Notes: generated from the letters alone by a model not told the origin. A stretch of 30,989 bases of DNA from UBA4823 sp034436035 (GCA_034436035.1 DAOTVW010000092.1:1-30989), one strand, 5' to 3'; positions 7,317 through 16,667 are shown, counted from the first letter of the stretch. A program made the numbers and translations.

Positions 7317-8567
7317 ATGAAAAAAAACGTTTGGACAATCATTGTAAGTTTGTTGATCGTCAGCATGGCATTGGTAGCCTGCGGCGGACAGCAAGCTGCT
7401 CCGACACAAGAGCAAGCCGCTGCCACGCAAGAGCAAGCTGCCGCCACGCAAGCTCCGGCTGCGAGCGGAGACAAGATCATCATTGGTTCCGCTCTTTGTT
7501 TAACCGGCATTCAAGCACCGCTGGATGAACCAGCATTGCGCGGGGCACAATTAGCCGTCGATGTGATCAATCAAAAAGGTGGAGTTTTAGGAAAACAGGT
7601 TGAATTGATTGAGCTAGATGGCAAAAGCGATCCGGTCACGGTTGGGAATGTTGCAGTACAGCTCATCCAACAAGGCGCCAAAGCAATCATCGCTCCTTCT
7701 GACTTCGACTTTGGTGGCCCTGCCAGTCGAGAGGCGCAAAAAGCCGGTATCGTTGGTATCTCGCCAGCTGCCTCCTCCCCATTATATGGTTCAAAAACTC
7801 TTGGTGACAAACAATTCACCATGTCAATGTGGAATACAACCATGGGAGCCGCTGGTGCTGAATACGCCTATAAGAAATTAGGGTACCGCTCCGTATATGT
7901 TGTCACGGATACATTCATTGACTATACCAAATCACTCAGCCGATATTTCATGGTTGCCTTCAAAAACTTGGGTGGCGAGGTTATGTTTGAAGACACCTAC
8001 ACCCAAGGTGCACAGGATTTCTCGGCGCAATTAGCACGTATCCAAGCACTGGAGAAAAAGCCGGACTTTCTGTACATCTCCTCTTATATGCCTGATCTCG
8101 GCATGATCATCCGCACCATTCGAGAAGCAGGTATTACCATCCCGATCATGGGCGGTGATTCCTATGATGACCCCGGACTCTTCCAAGCGGTTGGACCAGA
8201 ATATGGGAACGATATCTACTTCACGACTCACAGTTGGGTCAGCCCCGATACTTCCCCAGAAATGAAAGCCTTCCTTGATGCCTATAAAGCAAAATACGGC
8301 AAAGATCCCGATGCAATGTGGGTTGTAACAGGTTGGGATGTGGTCAACATTTTGACCAAGGCAATGGAAATCGCCGGCTCTACCGATGGAGCAGCCATGG
8401 CAAAAGCGATGGAAAATACCGAATGGAATCTGCTCACTGGTAAACTCAAATGGTCAGATGCTGCCTCAGGTCATGAAACCAATAAAGAATCAGCCATCGT
8501 GATGCTAAAAGGCGGTGTGCCATCCTTCCTCGGCTGGTACCGCCCCGAGGTAATCCCACCGCCATAA
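7317..8567 (+). CDS. LivJ-type ABC transporter substrate-binding lipoprotein
   Basis: Extracellular ligand receptor for the ABC importer encoded by the next four genes. The ATG at 7317 is chosen over an upstream in-frame ATG at 7263 because AAGGAG sits 7 bases before it and translation then begins with a lipoprotein signal (MKKNVW, hydrophobic core, LVAC with lipidated Cys22). A Gln/Ala/Thr-rich spacer of about 25 residues follows, then a type-1 periplasmic-binding fold (IIIGSALCLTGIQAPLDEPA, ALRGAQLAVDVINQKGG). The length, 416 residues, is usual for Peripla_BP_6 proteins. Ligands in this family include branched-chain amino acids, urea and short amides. The sequence alone does not decide, and the downstream amidase argues for an amide or amino-acid derivative. 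Confidence 0.93.
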   Translation: MKKNVWTIIVSLLIVSMALVACGGQQAAPTQEQAAATQEQAAATQAPAASGDKIIIGSALCLTGIQAPLDEPALRGAQLAVDVINQKGGVLGKQVELIELDGKSDPVTVGNVAVQLIQQGAKAIIAPSDFDFGGPASREAQKAGIVGISPAASSPLYGSKTLGDKQFTMSMWNTTMGAAGAEYAYKKLGYRSVYVVTDTFIDYTKSLSRYFMVAFKNLGGEVMFEDTYTQGAQDFSAQLARIQALEKKPDFLYISSYMPDLGMIIRTIREAGITIPIMGGDSYDDPGLFQAVGPEYGNDIYFTTHSWVSPDTSPEMKAFLDAYKAKYGKDPDAMWVVTGWDVVNILTKAMEIAGSTDGAAMAKAMENTEWNLLTGKLKWSDAASGHETNKESAIVMLKGGVPSFLGWYRPEVIPPP

Positions 8568-8606
8568 AATTTTGACAAAATAGCTTGTATTATCGCGAAT
8601 GAATTA

Positions 8607-8637
8607 TAGCAGAGAGGCTCAATCCGCCTCTCTGCTA
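8607..8637 (+). promoter_or_regulatory. Intercistronic hairpin between binding protein and ATPase genes
   Basis: TAGCAGAGAGGC (8607-8618) pairs perfectly over 12 bp with GCCTCTCTGCTA (8626-8637) around the loop TCAATCC. There is no T-run after it, so full termination is not expected. Such structures often stabilise the upstream binding-protein message relative to the rest of the operon; that role is inferred. Confidence 0.7.
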
Positions 8638-8660
8638 AACCTTGAATGGAGGGATTATTT

Positions 8661-9419
8661 ATGACCGCAGCACAAGATGTGGGTCAATCGACCTCGCAAT
8701 TGGTTGTACAGGGGGTATCGAAGTATTTTTTTGGTCTGCATGCATTAGAAAATGTCAGCTTCACTCTCAATAAAGGTGAAATATTAGGTCTAATCGGGCC
8801 AAATGGCTCGGGAAAAACCACCCTTATCAATGTGATCACGGGTTTGTTACCCCTCACCAGCGGCAAGGTTTTTGTAGATGGTATGGATGTTACCAACAAA
8901 CCGCCCTATCAAGTAGCCAAAGCTGGTTTAGCCCGAACCTTTCAAACGATTCGCTTGTTCCGTGAGTTATCGGTTATGGAAAATGTCGAAGTAGCAGCCG
9001 TGAGTATGGGCTTCCCACGCTCGTTGGCACGCAGAAAAGCATTGGCAGCAATCGAGGAATTAGGTCTAACACCCTGGCTAAACCGCCTGGCTGGAGAACT
9101 CCCTTACGGACATGAAAGAAGACTGGAGGTTGCCCGCGCGCTCGCTCTCGAACCAAAATTTTTACTCCTCGATGAACCAGCCGCAGGCCTTAATGAGGAC
9201 GAGAGCGATGAACTTCTCGCTATCTTGAACCCCATTCCACAAAACCGTAATCTAGGTATGTTGATTGTCGAACATGACATGCGATTGATCATGCGTTTAT
9301 GTCATCGCTTGCATGTCCTTAACTATGGGAAAACTATTGGCGAGGGAACCCCCGATGAAGTACGCAAGATCCCAGCAGTAATTGAAGCATACTTGGGAAA
9401 AACCGCAACAGGAGCATAA
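8661..9419 (+). CDS. livG: LivG-type ABC transporter ATP-binding protein
   Basis: One of two ATPases that power the importer from the cytoplasmic side. It has Walker A GPNGSGKTT near residue 45, a LivG-style signature LPYGHERRLEVARAL in place of the usual LSGGQ, Walker B FLLLDEPAAGL, and a switch His in IVEHDM. The ATG at 8661 (252 residues) is preferred over an in-frame ATG at 8646 because GGAGGG at 8648-8653 is placed for the later start. It is followed after 2 bases by the second ATPase. Confidence 0.93.
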   Translation: MTAAQDVGQSTSQLVVQGVSKYFFGLHALENVSFTLNKGEILGLIGPNGSGKTTLINVITGLLPLTSGKVFVDGMDVTNKPPYQVAKAGLARTFQTIRLFRELSVMENVEVAAVSMGFPRSLARRKALAAIEELGLTPWLNRLAGELPYGHERRLEVARALALEPKFLLLDEPAAGLNEDESDELLAILNPIPQNRNLGMLIVEHDMRLIMRLCHRLHVLNYGKTIGEGTPDEVRKIPAVIEAYLGKTATGA

Positions 9420-9421
9420 CC

Positions 9422-10135
9422 GTGTTAGTGATTGATAATCTCTCTGCATCTTATGGTGCGATCACCGCATTGCGTGGTGTCTCACTTGAAATCCATAGCG
9501 GTGAATTAGTAGCACTGATTGGCGTCAACGGGGCAGGTAAATCTACTCTGTTGAAAACGATCGCCGGGGTGATGCGCCCAACCCAAGGGAAAATCACTTT
9601 TCAGGGTGAAGCGCTGATTGGACGCTCTCCAGAAGAGATCATTCGGCGTGGGATTGCCATGGTGCCCGAAGGGCGGGATATTTTTGCCAGCTTAACCGTG
9701 GAAGAAAATTTACGCTTAGGGGCATTTGTCCGCCATAATCGAACGGAGTTTGAAAAAGACCTGAATCAAATCTTTGGATTGTTTCCGATCCTCAACGAGC
9801 GATTTCATCAGCTGGGTGGCACCCTTTCCGGAGGCGAGCAACAACAGCTGGCAATTGCACGGGCATTGATGTCTCACCCCAAATTGCTCATGTTAGACGA
9901 ACCATCCTTAGGTCTCGCGCCAGCATTAGTGGATCAAATCTTCGATTTAATTCGAGTTTTGCACCAACAAGGCACAACGATTTTGTTGGTTGAACAAAAC
10001 GTTGACCGCACTCTGGATATCGCCGATCGAGCCTATCTCCTGCACACCGGACGAGTGCAAATTTCTGGCACACCCCAGCAATTACGCAGTCATGTTGATA
10101 TCGAAAGTGTTTATCTAGGTGGGGAGAAACAATAA
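9422..10135 (+). CDS. livF: LivF-type ABC transporter ATP-binding protein
   Basis: The second ATPase of the importer, 237 residues. It has Walker A GVNGAGKST, signature LSGGEQQQLAIARAL, Walker B LLMLDEPSLGL, and a switch residue in LLVEQNV, where Gln/Asn replaces the canonical His as is normal for LivF. The start is GTG, supported by GGAG 7 bases upstream inside the end of the preceding gene. The 2-base gap points to coupled translation. Confidence 0.93.
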   Translation: MLVIDNLSASYGAITALRGVSLEIHSGELVALIGVNGAGKSTLLKTIAGVMRPTQGKITFQGEALIGRSPEEIIRRGIAMVPEGRDIFASLTVEENLRLGAFVRHNRTEFEKDLNQIFGLFPILNERFHQLGGTLSGGEQQQLAIARALMSHPKLLMLDEPSLGLAPALVDQIFDLIRVLHQQGTTILLVEQNVDRTLDIADRAYLLHTGRVQISGTPQQLRSHVDIESVYLGGEKQ

Positions 10136-10159
10136 CACGTATGGAATAGGAGGTGAACC

Positions 10160-11053
10160 TTGTTCACAGTTGATTTTTTCATCAATGCAATCACCCTCGG
10201 CAGCTTGTGTGCTTTAATTGCTTTGGGTTTGGTGATTGTCTATGGCATTCTCAAGCTGGTCAATTTCGCCTATGGTGAATTGATCATGATCGCTGGCTAC
10301 ACTATTTATCTAATCAATCAATCCATTCATATGCCCTGGCTTGCCATGGCGGGATTGGCGGTATTGGTAGCAATGCTGACAAGTTATTTGACCGAGCTGG
10401 TGGCATTTCGTCCGGTTCGGACAAAATCTTTGAACGCCATGTTGATCACTTCTTTTGCAGTAAGCACCTTACTGCAAAATGGCGCCTTATTGATTATTTC
10501 CCCCCGTGCCCGGGCTGTTCCACTCCCTAAACTCTTTTCGGAGAGTATTCGGTTATTTGGCAGTGACATACCATGGCGCAATATCCTCACCATCGTCACA
10601 AGCCTGTTACTGTTAGCAATATTAACATTACTGCTAAAACGAACAGTCCTCGGCATCGCGCTACGAGCTGCGGCAGATAACTTCACCATGACGCGCATGC
10701 TCGGCGTACCCGCAAACCTGGTCATTTCTACCGCTTTCGTCATCAGTGGATTAATGGCGGGGGTAGTATCCATATTTTGGATTGGACGTACTGCCTCGGT
10801 CACACCTACTATTGGAGGATCCCCATTATTGATCGCTTTTGTGGCTACTGTGATAGGTGGCATGAACAGTTTGGTGGGTGCTGTGGTAGGGGGTTATGTA
10901 TATGGTCTTATTTTCAGTATTTTGGGAGTAATGCTGCCTCAATCGTTACTGGATTACCGGGAAGCTTTCATGTTCCTGGTGGTAATCTTGATTCTCCTCT
11001 TTCGCCCCGAGGGACTTATTCGCGGCAGTGGCAGCGGGGAGCGTGTCGGATGA
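10160..11053 (+). CDS. livH: LivH-type ABC transporter permease
   Basis: Membrane permease of the importer, 297 residues. It begins with a TTG codon that is well supported by a near-perfect AGGAGGTGA site at 10148-10156. It has eight or so hydrophobic segments, the family motif LVIVYGILKLVNFAYGEL near the N-terminus and the conserved cytoplasmic loop GIALRAAADNFTMTRMLGV. Its last codons overlap the next permease gene (ATGA), so the two halves of the channel are translated together. Confidence 0.93.
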   Translation: MFTVDFFINAITLGSLCALIALGLVIVYGILKLVNFAYGELIMIAGYTIYLINQSIHMPWLAMAGLAVLVAMLTSYLTELVAFRPVRTKSLNAMLITSFAVSTLLQNGALLIISPRARAVPLPKLFSESIRLFGSDIPWRNILTIVTSLLLLAILTLLLKRTVLGIALRAAADNFTMTRMLGVPANLVISTAFVISGLMAGVVSIFWIGRTASVTPTIGGSPLLIAFVATVIGGMNSLVGAVVGGYVYGLIFSILGVMLPQSLLDYREAFMFLVVILILLFRPEGLIRGSGSGERVG

Positions 11054-12138
11054 AAACGAATACCAACTTTACCATCTGGCTGAAAAGTCATTCCACACCA
11101 TTTCTTCTATCCATCCCACTTTTAATCCTTGCGCTGATCGCTCAATTAATCGGTGACACGTTGATTATCCGCATTGCAACAGTGTTATTCATAAACCTGA
11201 TTTTAGTGCTTGGCTTACAAGTCTTCATGGGCAATTCAGGCATCCTCTCTTTCGCCCATCTCGGCTTCATGGGTATTGGTGCCTATGCTTCGGTACTCTT
11301 TTCCATGACTCCAGAAGCAAAAGCTGCCACCCTCCCCGATTTGTATCCGTTTTTACGCCCGATTCATTTACCCTTCATCCCTTCTATTTTGATTGGGGCT
11401 TTGATTGCTGCTTTGGTAGCAGCCATCGTTGGCTATGCATTAATGCGCCTTTCCGATGCAGCCGCCGTGATCACGCTATTCGCGCTGCTCGTGATCATCC
11501 ATACGGTATTAGTCCATTGGAGCATCATCACCAACGGACCACGCACCTTGTTTGGGGTGGATAATTACACGCACCTTTGGAACAGCGTCGCCTTCGGAAT
11601 CCTGGTGATCTTTATCGCCTATTTCTTCAAAGAGTTCCCGGTGGGGCTCAAGTTACGCGCTTCCCGGGATGACCGCTATGCTGCGGCTTCAATCGGCATC
11701 AATATCGTCCAGGTTCGCTGGTACGGGTTTATCCTCAGCGCTTTCCTGGCCGGCTTCGCCGGTGGACTTTGGGCGCACTTTATCACCTCGTTCTCACCGT
11801 ATGCCTTCTATCTTTCCGAAACATTTGGCATCTTAGCAATGCTGGTCATTGGCGGTACCGGCGGTGTATCCGGCGCTGTACTAGGTACGGTCGTCATCAC
11901 CCTGGCACGGGAAGGGCTGCGCGGGATCGAGAACTACATCAACATTAACCATCTCTTACCAACCACATTAGTCGGTTTTACAGAAGTACTCCTTTCCATT
12001 GTTTTGATTGCCATTTTGATTTTCCGCCCTTCTGGTATATTGGGTTCGCGCGAAATCGCTTTGGCTGAAAAACAGCAAGCGTTTGATGAACCCCAATCGA
12101 AACCTCATCTTCCTTCCAATCCATCCCAAGGAGATTGA
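11050..12138 (+). CDS. livM: LivM-type ABC transporter permease
   Basis: The second permease, 362 residues, pairing with LivH. The ATG at 11050 overlaps the livH stop by 4 bases (ATGA). The frame stays open upstream to 10777, but that stretch lies inside livH and encodes nothing LivM-like. The protein has an N-terminal helix pair, then GILSFAHLGFMGIGAYASVLF, the loop GLKLRASRDDRYAAASIGINI, and a GGTGGVSGAVLGTVVI stretch that matches LivM. The hydrophilic C-terminal tail of about 25 residues (AEKQQAFDEPQSKPHLPS) is typical of longer versions. Confidence 0.93.
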   Translation: MKTNTNFTIWLKSHSTPFLLSIPLLILALIAQLIGDTLIIRIATVLFINLILVLGLQVFMGNSGILSFAHLGFMGIGAYASVLFSMTPEAKAATLPDLYPFLRPIHLPFIPSILIGALIAALVAAIVGYALMRLSDAAAVITLFALLVIIHTVLVHWSIITNGPRTLFGVDNYTHLWNSVAFGILVIFIAYFFKEFPVGLKLRASRDDRYAAASIGINIVQVRWYGFILSAFLAGFAGGLWAHFITSFSPYAFYLSETFGILAMLVIGGTGGVSGAVLGTVVITLAREGLRGIENYININHLLPTTLVGFTEVLLSIVLIAILIFRPSGILGSREIALAEKQQAFDEPQSKPHLPSNPSQGD

Positions 12139-12139
12139 C

Positions 12140-13435
12140 ATGTGCGACACTTTGGTTGCCCTTCCTAAAGTAACTCGAAATGGAAATGTCCTCTTTGCGA
12201 AAAGCGCTGACTGTGAAGTAAATGAAGCGAATGCGATTGTGCGCATTCCGCATCAAAAACATATCAAAGGGGAAGCGCTACGCATCACCCATCTAGTCAT
12301 ACCGCAAGCTGAAGAGACTTATGAAATATTCCTTACCAAGGCTTTTTGGACGTATGGGTGTGAAATCGGAATAAATGAATTCGGCTTAGCAATGGGCGAG
12401 GAAGCGGTCTTCACCACCGAAATGAACGAGGAGAAAGACGGGATTATTGGTCCGGATCTCATGCGCATTGGTTTGGAAAGAGCTAAAAACTGTCAAGAGG
12501 CGATCCAAGTGATGACCGATTTATTGGAGAAATATGGGCAAGGTGGCAGCGCGGAATTAAAAGGCAACTCCCATTTTGACAGCAGTTTCTTAATGGCAGA
12601 CACCAAAGAAGCCTACATCCTTGAAACAGCCGGCCGGAAATGGGCAGTCAAGAAAATTGAGGATTTCGATTCTATTTCTAATATGCTGGGTATTTCCACC
12701 AATTACACCCGCTGTTCGGTAGCATCAAAAGAAGCCGTGCTCGACTGGTCAAATCGGTTTGGGTTGCCCGAATATCCCCCAAATCTAGGCTCGATGGATA
12801 GACAAGCAACAACCTACAACATGCTCAAAGAGCACCAGGGTGGGATAACCGTGAAAACATTATTCGAAATAATGCGCCATCACAACCCTGGTTACCATCC
12901 AGCTAAGGCGGATGTCCATCGTAATATCTGCGTCCATGCTGGCCCGCAGGAAAACCGTTGGTGGCAGGCTGATGGTGTGATGGTCAGTGAAGTGGGAGAA
13001 CATGGGGTGATCGCGTGGGTAACCGGCACCTCTGGCACTTGCGTTTCCATTTTCAAACCGGTCTTTTTGGGTGTGGATTTACCGGATATTGGGCCCATAC
13101 CTACAGAACATTTCAATCCCCAATCCCTATGGTGGAAACACGAGCTGTTGCATCGGCGCGCTATGGCAGATTTTGACAATTTGGTTCCCCAAATCCGTCA
13201 AGATTTTGATAAACTAGAAGATGCCTTCTTGGCGGAAGCAGAAACGGTCAAAAAAGGCACGCTTGCTGAGAAACGCGATTTTATGGAATATTGTTTTCGT
13301 GTCGCAATGCAGGCAACCGAAGAATGGATCGCGCGATTGCGTGCCAGGACGGATTTAAAATTTGAAGACCCAGCTTACCGCGCAATGTGGCAAAAACTCA
13401 ATGCCGAAGCTGGTTTAACTGGCTTACCAGCTTAA
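12140..13435 (+). CDS. C69-family (secernin-like) N-terminal-nucleophile hydrolase
   Basis: Predicted cytoplasmic dipeptidase or amidohydrolase of the Ntn superfamily. The ATG at 12140 has AAGGAG 7 bases upstream and gives MCDTLVAL, which places Cys2 at the N-terminus once Met is removed; that Cys is the expected catalytic nucleophile. An upstream in-frame ATG (12083) lies inside livM and would bury the Cys. The rest follows the family: LFAKSADCEVNEAN, the internal YGCEIGINEFGLAMGEEAVFT, FLMADTKEAYILETAGRKWAV and a C-terminal helical part with RAMADFDNLVPQIR. It has 431 residues, close to secernin length, and follows livM by one base. Its position suggests it processes the imported compound. 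The true substrate is not evident; C69 members include dipeptidases, and relatives cleave other amides. Confidence 0.85.
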   Translation: MCDTLVALPKVTRNGNVLFAKSADCEVNEANAIVRIPHQKHIKGEALRITHLVIPQAEETYEIFLTKAFWTYGCEIGINEFGLAMGEEAVFTTEMNEEKDGIIGPDLMRIGLERAKNCQEAIQVMTDLLEKYGQGGSAELKGNSHFDSSFLMADTKEAYILETAGRKWAVKKIEDFDSISNMLGISTNYTRCSVASKEAVLDWSNRFGLPEYPPNLGSMDRQATTYNMLKEHQGGITVKTLFEIMRHHNPGYHPAKADVHRNICVHAGPQENRWWQADGVMVSEVGEHGVIAWVTGTSGTCVSIFKPVFLGVDLPDIGPIPTEHFNPQSLWWKHELLHRRAMADFDNLVPQIRQDFDKLEDAFLAEAETVKKGTLAEKRDFMEYCFRVAMQATEEWIARLRARTDLKFEDPAYRAMWQKLNAEAGLTGLPA

Positions 13436-13468
13436 TGATCACAGGTAGACAAGCTATGGAGGTGAATT

Positions 13469-14374
13469 ATGACAACAATGATTGACCGGAAAAAAGTCTT
13501 TTTTGCCTTTGCCCCCGACTTACAACCGGTTGCCCACGTCCAACAGGGCGAAGAAGTGATTATGGAAACCCATGATTGCTTTGAAGGACAAATCCAGACA
13601 ACCTCTGATCTGGTGGACAAATTAGACTGGAACCATGTCAACCCAGCAACGGGTCCAGTTTATATCGAAGGGGCAAAACCAGGGGATGTGCTGCAAGTCG
13701 AGCTGCTGGAAGTGAAAGTTGCCAAACAATCTAGCATGGTTACCATACCTGGTGAAGGCGCATTAGGCGATAGGATCACCCAAATGGAAACCGCTATCCT
13801 AAAGTTGGATGGTGATTACGTCGTGTTTAAAGATAAAATCCGCATCCCGAAACAACCCATGATCGGTGTTATCGGAGTTGCCCCTGCAAACGAGAAAATC
13901 CCCAATGGGACACCAGGTCCCCATGGGGGAAACCTTGATTGCACATTGATGCGCCAGGGCAGCAATGCTTATTTCACCGTGGGCGTGGAAGGTGCCTTAT
14001 TCGGTGCGGGTGACTTTCACGCTGTGATGGGCGATGGTGAAATTGTGGTATGCGGAGCAGAAACGCCAGGTGAATTGCGCTTTCGTGCTCGCGTTGTTCC
14101 CCACTTACAGGGGTTGCCAACGCCATTTGTCGAAACCAGCCAGGTAGTATCTACAATTTACTCTGCTCCAACCATAGACGAAGCAGTAGATGGGGCAATC
14201 CATCGAATGGCGCAATTCTTAACCGATTTCGCCAAGATTCCCCTTAATGATGCTGGGATGCTAATGAGCATCGTTGGCGAACTGAAATTCTGCCAAGTGG
14301 TGGACCCGCAAAAAACCGTGCGGTTTGAATTTCCAAAATGGGTCTTGCGAGAATATGGTTTCGAGCTGAAATAA
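13469..14374 (+). CDS. Acetamidase/formamidase family protein (FmdA-like)
   Basis: Last gene of the importer operon, 301 residues. It belongs to the FmdA_AmdA family, metal-dependent hydrolases that release ammonia from formamide or acetamide; some homologues are only distantly related. Visible family features are PGDVLQVELLEV near residue 70, the hallmark PGPHGGNLDC at about 150, then EGALFGAGDFHAVMGDGEIV and the late SIVGELKFCQVVDPQKT. The ATG follows GGAGGTG (13458-13464). Together with a Liv-type importer it resembles amide-uptake operons such as fmdDEF of methylotrophs. Ammonia release from an imported amide is therefore a reasonable inference, not shown by sequence. Confidence 0.88.
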   Translation: MTTMIDRKKVFFAFAPDLQPVAHVQQGEEVIMETHDCFEGQIQTTSDLVDKLDWNHVNPATGPVYIEGAKPGDVLQVELLEVKVAKQSSMVTIPGEGALGDRITQMETAILKLDGDYVVFKDKIRIPKQPMIGVIGVAPANEKIPNGTPGPHGGNLDCTLMRQGSNAYFTVGVEGALFGAGDFHAVMGDGEIVVCGAETPGELRFRARVVPHLQGLPTPFVETSQVVSTIYSAPTIDEAVDGAIHRMAQFLTDFAKIPLNDAGMLMSIVGELKFCQVVDPQKTVRFEFPKWVLREYGFELK

Positions 14375-14454
14375 TCCATAAAAATATCCGCCTTAATCAC
14401 TCAAGCGATATCGCATAAGAAAACGCAGCACAACACTGACTTTTCACATAAAAC

Positions 14455-14494
14455 AAACCTGCCCTACAGGATACACCTGAAGGGCAGGTTTTTA
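14455..14494. terminator. Bidirectional terminator between convergent operons
   Basis: AAACCTGCCCT (14455-14465) pairs exactly with AGGGCAGGTTT (14481-14491). Inside, CAGG/CCTG continue the stem after an A-A mismatch, leaving the loop ATACA. A T-run follows on the plus strand and an A-rich stretch precedes it, so it can terminate both the importer operon (ending 14374) and the formate dehydrogenase operon (ending 14505). Confidence 0.9.
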
Positions 14495-14504
14495 TCATTA
14501 AAAA

Positions 14505-16667
14505 TTAATATCTTCCCCGTTCGAAGGGTAGAGTATCACAAACCATTTCGGACTCTTTAGCTGGGAGGACACGCACAGCACATATTTTATACTCAGGAAT
14601 TTTTGCTTCCGGGTCTAACGCGTCAATCGTTAAAAGATTAGCTGCTGCTTCAGCAAAGTGGAAGGGAATAAAGACGATGCCCTTATTTGCCTTACGGGTC
14701 ACCCGTGCTCGTAAAACAATCGTACCCCGCCGTGAGGTCACTCGCACGGCTTGACCATTATTGATTTTAAGGTTTTGCGCGTCTTCAGGGTTGATTTCAA
14801 TGCGTGCTTCTGGAAAAAGGTCATCCAATGCAGAATGACGGGTGAGAGTGCCGCCGTGCCAATGTTCTAGCACCCTTCCGGTTGTGAGGATCAGGGGGTA
14901 TTCCTCGTTGGGCATTTCAACAGAAGGGTGATAATCCATTGGTGTAAAGCGAGCTTTGCCGCGCGGAAAAGTATCAGCGAAAAGAAATGGTGTGCCAGGA
15001 TGTTTCTCATCCCAAACCGGAACTTGTAACCCCTCTTTTTCAATTCTCTCATAACGGATGCCGGCATAATCAGGCACAAGCTGTCCAATTTCATCCATTA
15101 TTTGACTGGGATGGCTATACCTCCAACCAGAGCTTGTATTACGACCCAAGCGCGCCTCGATCCGCTGTGCGAGATCACATAAGATCTGCCAATCTGGACG
15201 GGATTTCCCCCGCGGTGGAATAACCTGTCGTACTCGCTGAACCCGTCGATCAGTGTTGGTAAAAGTACCCTCTTTTTCCGCCCAAGAAGTGGCCGGTAGG
15301 AATACATCTGCGTAAGCCCCGGTCTCATTTATAAACATATCCTGTGCAACCAGAAATTCCAATTGTTCTATTTTCCGTCGAGTGTGGTTTAAATTTGGCT
15401 CAGACATCATTGGGTTTTCGCCCATCACATATAACGCTCGTACACCTGCGGGGGAAATAGCGCTGATAATTTCAGTAGTGGTTAACCCTAACTCTCTATT
15501 CAACCCTCCTTCTTCGATGTTCCAAGCCCTTTCAAATTTACGGGCTACGCTCTCGTCGTCTACCCTTTGATAACCGGGATAATGCCAAGGCATAACCCCT
15601 ACATCGGAGGTACCCTGCACATTGTTTTGTCCGCGGAGAGGATTTAACCCAGTCCCTTCACGACCAATATGTCCGGTCAATAATGCGAGATGGATTAAAG
15701 TTCTCGCATTATCGGTGCCATGGGAATGCTCCGGAATTCCTAATGCCCAATAAATCGCACCATTCTTTGCCCTAGCATAAAGCCGCGCCGCTTGAACAAT
15801 TAATTCCTGCGGCACGCCACTAATCGCTTCAGCATATGCGGGTGTGAATTTTTCCATGGAGGCAGCGAACTCTGCAAAGTTTTCCGTGCGCTGCTGAATA
15901 AAATCTTCATTGTAGAGTTTCTCTTTAATGATAACATGCGCCATCGCAGAAAATAGAGGCACATCTGTACCTGGCTTTTGTGCCAGCCAGAGGGTAGCAT
16001 AATTCACCATCTCAATTCGGCGAGGGTCAACTACAATTAATTTCGCTCCATATTTCTGAACAGCGGCTTTCATTTGCAGTGAGATGATAGGATGGTTTTC
16101 GGTAACATTGCTGCCAGTTAAAAGAAATACATCATTGTGAATCACTTCCGCAGCCGTATTGCTCATCGCTGAGGAACCCAAGGCACCTTGCAACGCTACT
16201 ACGCTGCCAGCGTGACAAAGGCGTGTGCAATGGTCAATATGATTGGTGCGAAACAAAGCCCGCCCCATTTTTTGTAATAAATAATTATCCTCATTAGTGG
16301 CTTTGGCACAACCATACATTGCTATCGATTGCGATCCATCCCGTAAATAAATTTCGGTAAATTTATCCGCTATTAGATTCAAGGCAGCATCCCATGAGAC
16401 CTCTTGCCATTCCTGGAGGTTAAATGCCTGAGTGCGGTTACCAGCGGTTTGTGGCTCTTTGCGAACCAGGGGGACAGTCACCCGTTGTGGATGATAGATA
16501 AAATCATAACCAAAACGTCCTTTCACGCACAAATTTCCGTGATTGACGACCGCATCAAATGGCGAAGTTACTTTATAAATAAAATCATCTTTTACATGAA
16601 CCTCTAATTTACAACCCACACCACAATAGGGACAAGTGGTGGTAACAATGCGATCTGGTTTAATCAT
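14505..16667 (-). CDS. fdhA: Formate dehydrogenase catalytic subunit, Cys type, molybdopterin
   Basis: Oxidises formate to CO2 at a bis-molybdopterin guanine dinucleotide Mo/W centre. It has 720 residues. The N-terminal 4Fe-4S motif is Cys12, Cys15, Cys19 and Cys47 (CPYCGVGC ... NLCVKGRFGYDF). The metal ligand and catalytic pair are Cys151-His152 in DHCTRLCHAGSV, so this is a cysteine and not a selenocysteine enzyme. GQNNVQGTSDVGVMPWHYPGY and the C-terminal MoCo domain from LILTTGRVLEHWHGG onward are typical. It lacks the N-terminal ferredoxin domains of FdsA-type enzymes; those are supplied by the next gene upstream. AAGGAG precedes the ATG. It is the third and last gene of the operon. Confidence 0.93.
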   Translation of the reverse strand: MIKPDRIVTTTCPYCGVGCKLEVHVKDDFIYKVTSPFDAVVNHGNLCVKGRFGYDFIYHPQRVTVPLVRKEPQTAGNRTQAFNLQEWQEVSWDAALNLIADKFTEIYLRDGSQSIAMYGCAKATNEDNYLLQKMGRALFRTNHIDHCTRLCHAGSVVALQGALGSSAMSNTAAEVIHNDVFLLTGSNVTENHPIISLQMKAAVQKYGAKLIVVDPRRIEMVNYATLWLAQKPGTDVPLFSAMAHVIIKEKLYNEDFIQQRTENFAEFAASMEKFTPAYAEAISGVPQELIVQAARLYARAKNGAIYWALGIPEHSHGTDNARTLIHLALLTGHIGREGTGLNPLRGQNNVQGTSDVGVMPWHYPGYQRVDDESVARKFERAWNIEEGGLNRELGLTTTEIISAISPAGVRALYVMGENPMMSEPNLNHTRRKIEQLEFLVAQDMFINETGAYADVFLPATSWAEKEGTFTNTDRRVQRVRQVIPPRGKSRPDWQILCDLAQRIEARLGRNTSSGWRYSHPSQIMDEIGQLVPDYAGIRYERIEKEGLQVPVWDEKHPGTPFLFADTFPRGKARFTPMDYHPSVEMPNEEYPLILTTGRVLEHWHGGTLTRHSALDDLFPEARIEINPEDAQNLKINNGQAVRVTSRRGTIVLRARVTRKANKGIVFIPFHFAEAAANLLTIDALDPEAKIPEYKICAVRVLPAKESEMVCDTLPFERGRY

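Noticed and set aside
8572..8577. TTGACA as a -35 for an internal promoter before livG
   Set aside because: No -10 at 15-19 bases; the nearest TATTAT is only 10 bases away.
10384..10863. 159-codon open frame antisense to livH
   Set aside because: It is a shadow of the permease coding sequence, with no family features and no ribosome site; livH is clearly the real gene.
14505..16667. Selenocysteine formate dehydrogenase
   Set aside because: The metal-ligand codon is Cys (Cys151 in RLCHAGS), with no in-frame TGA.
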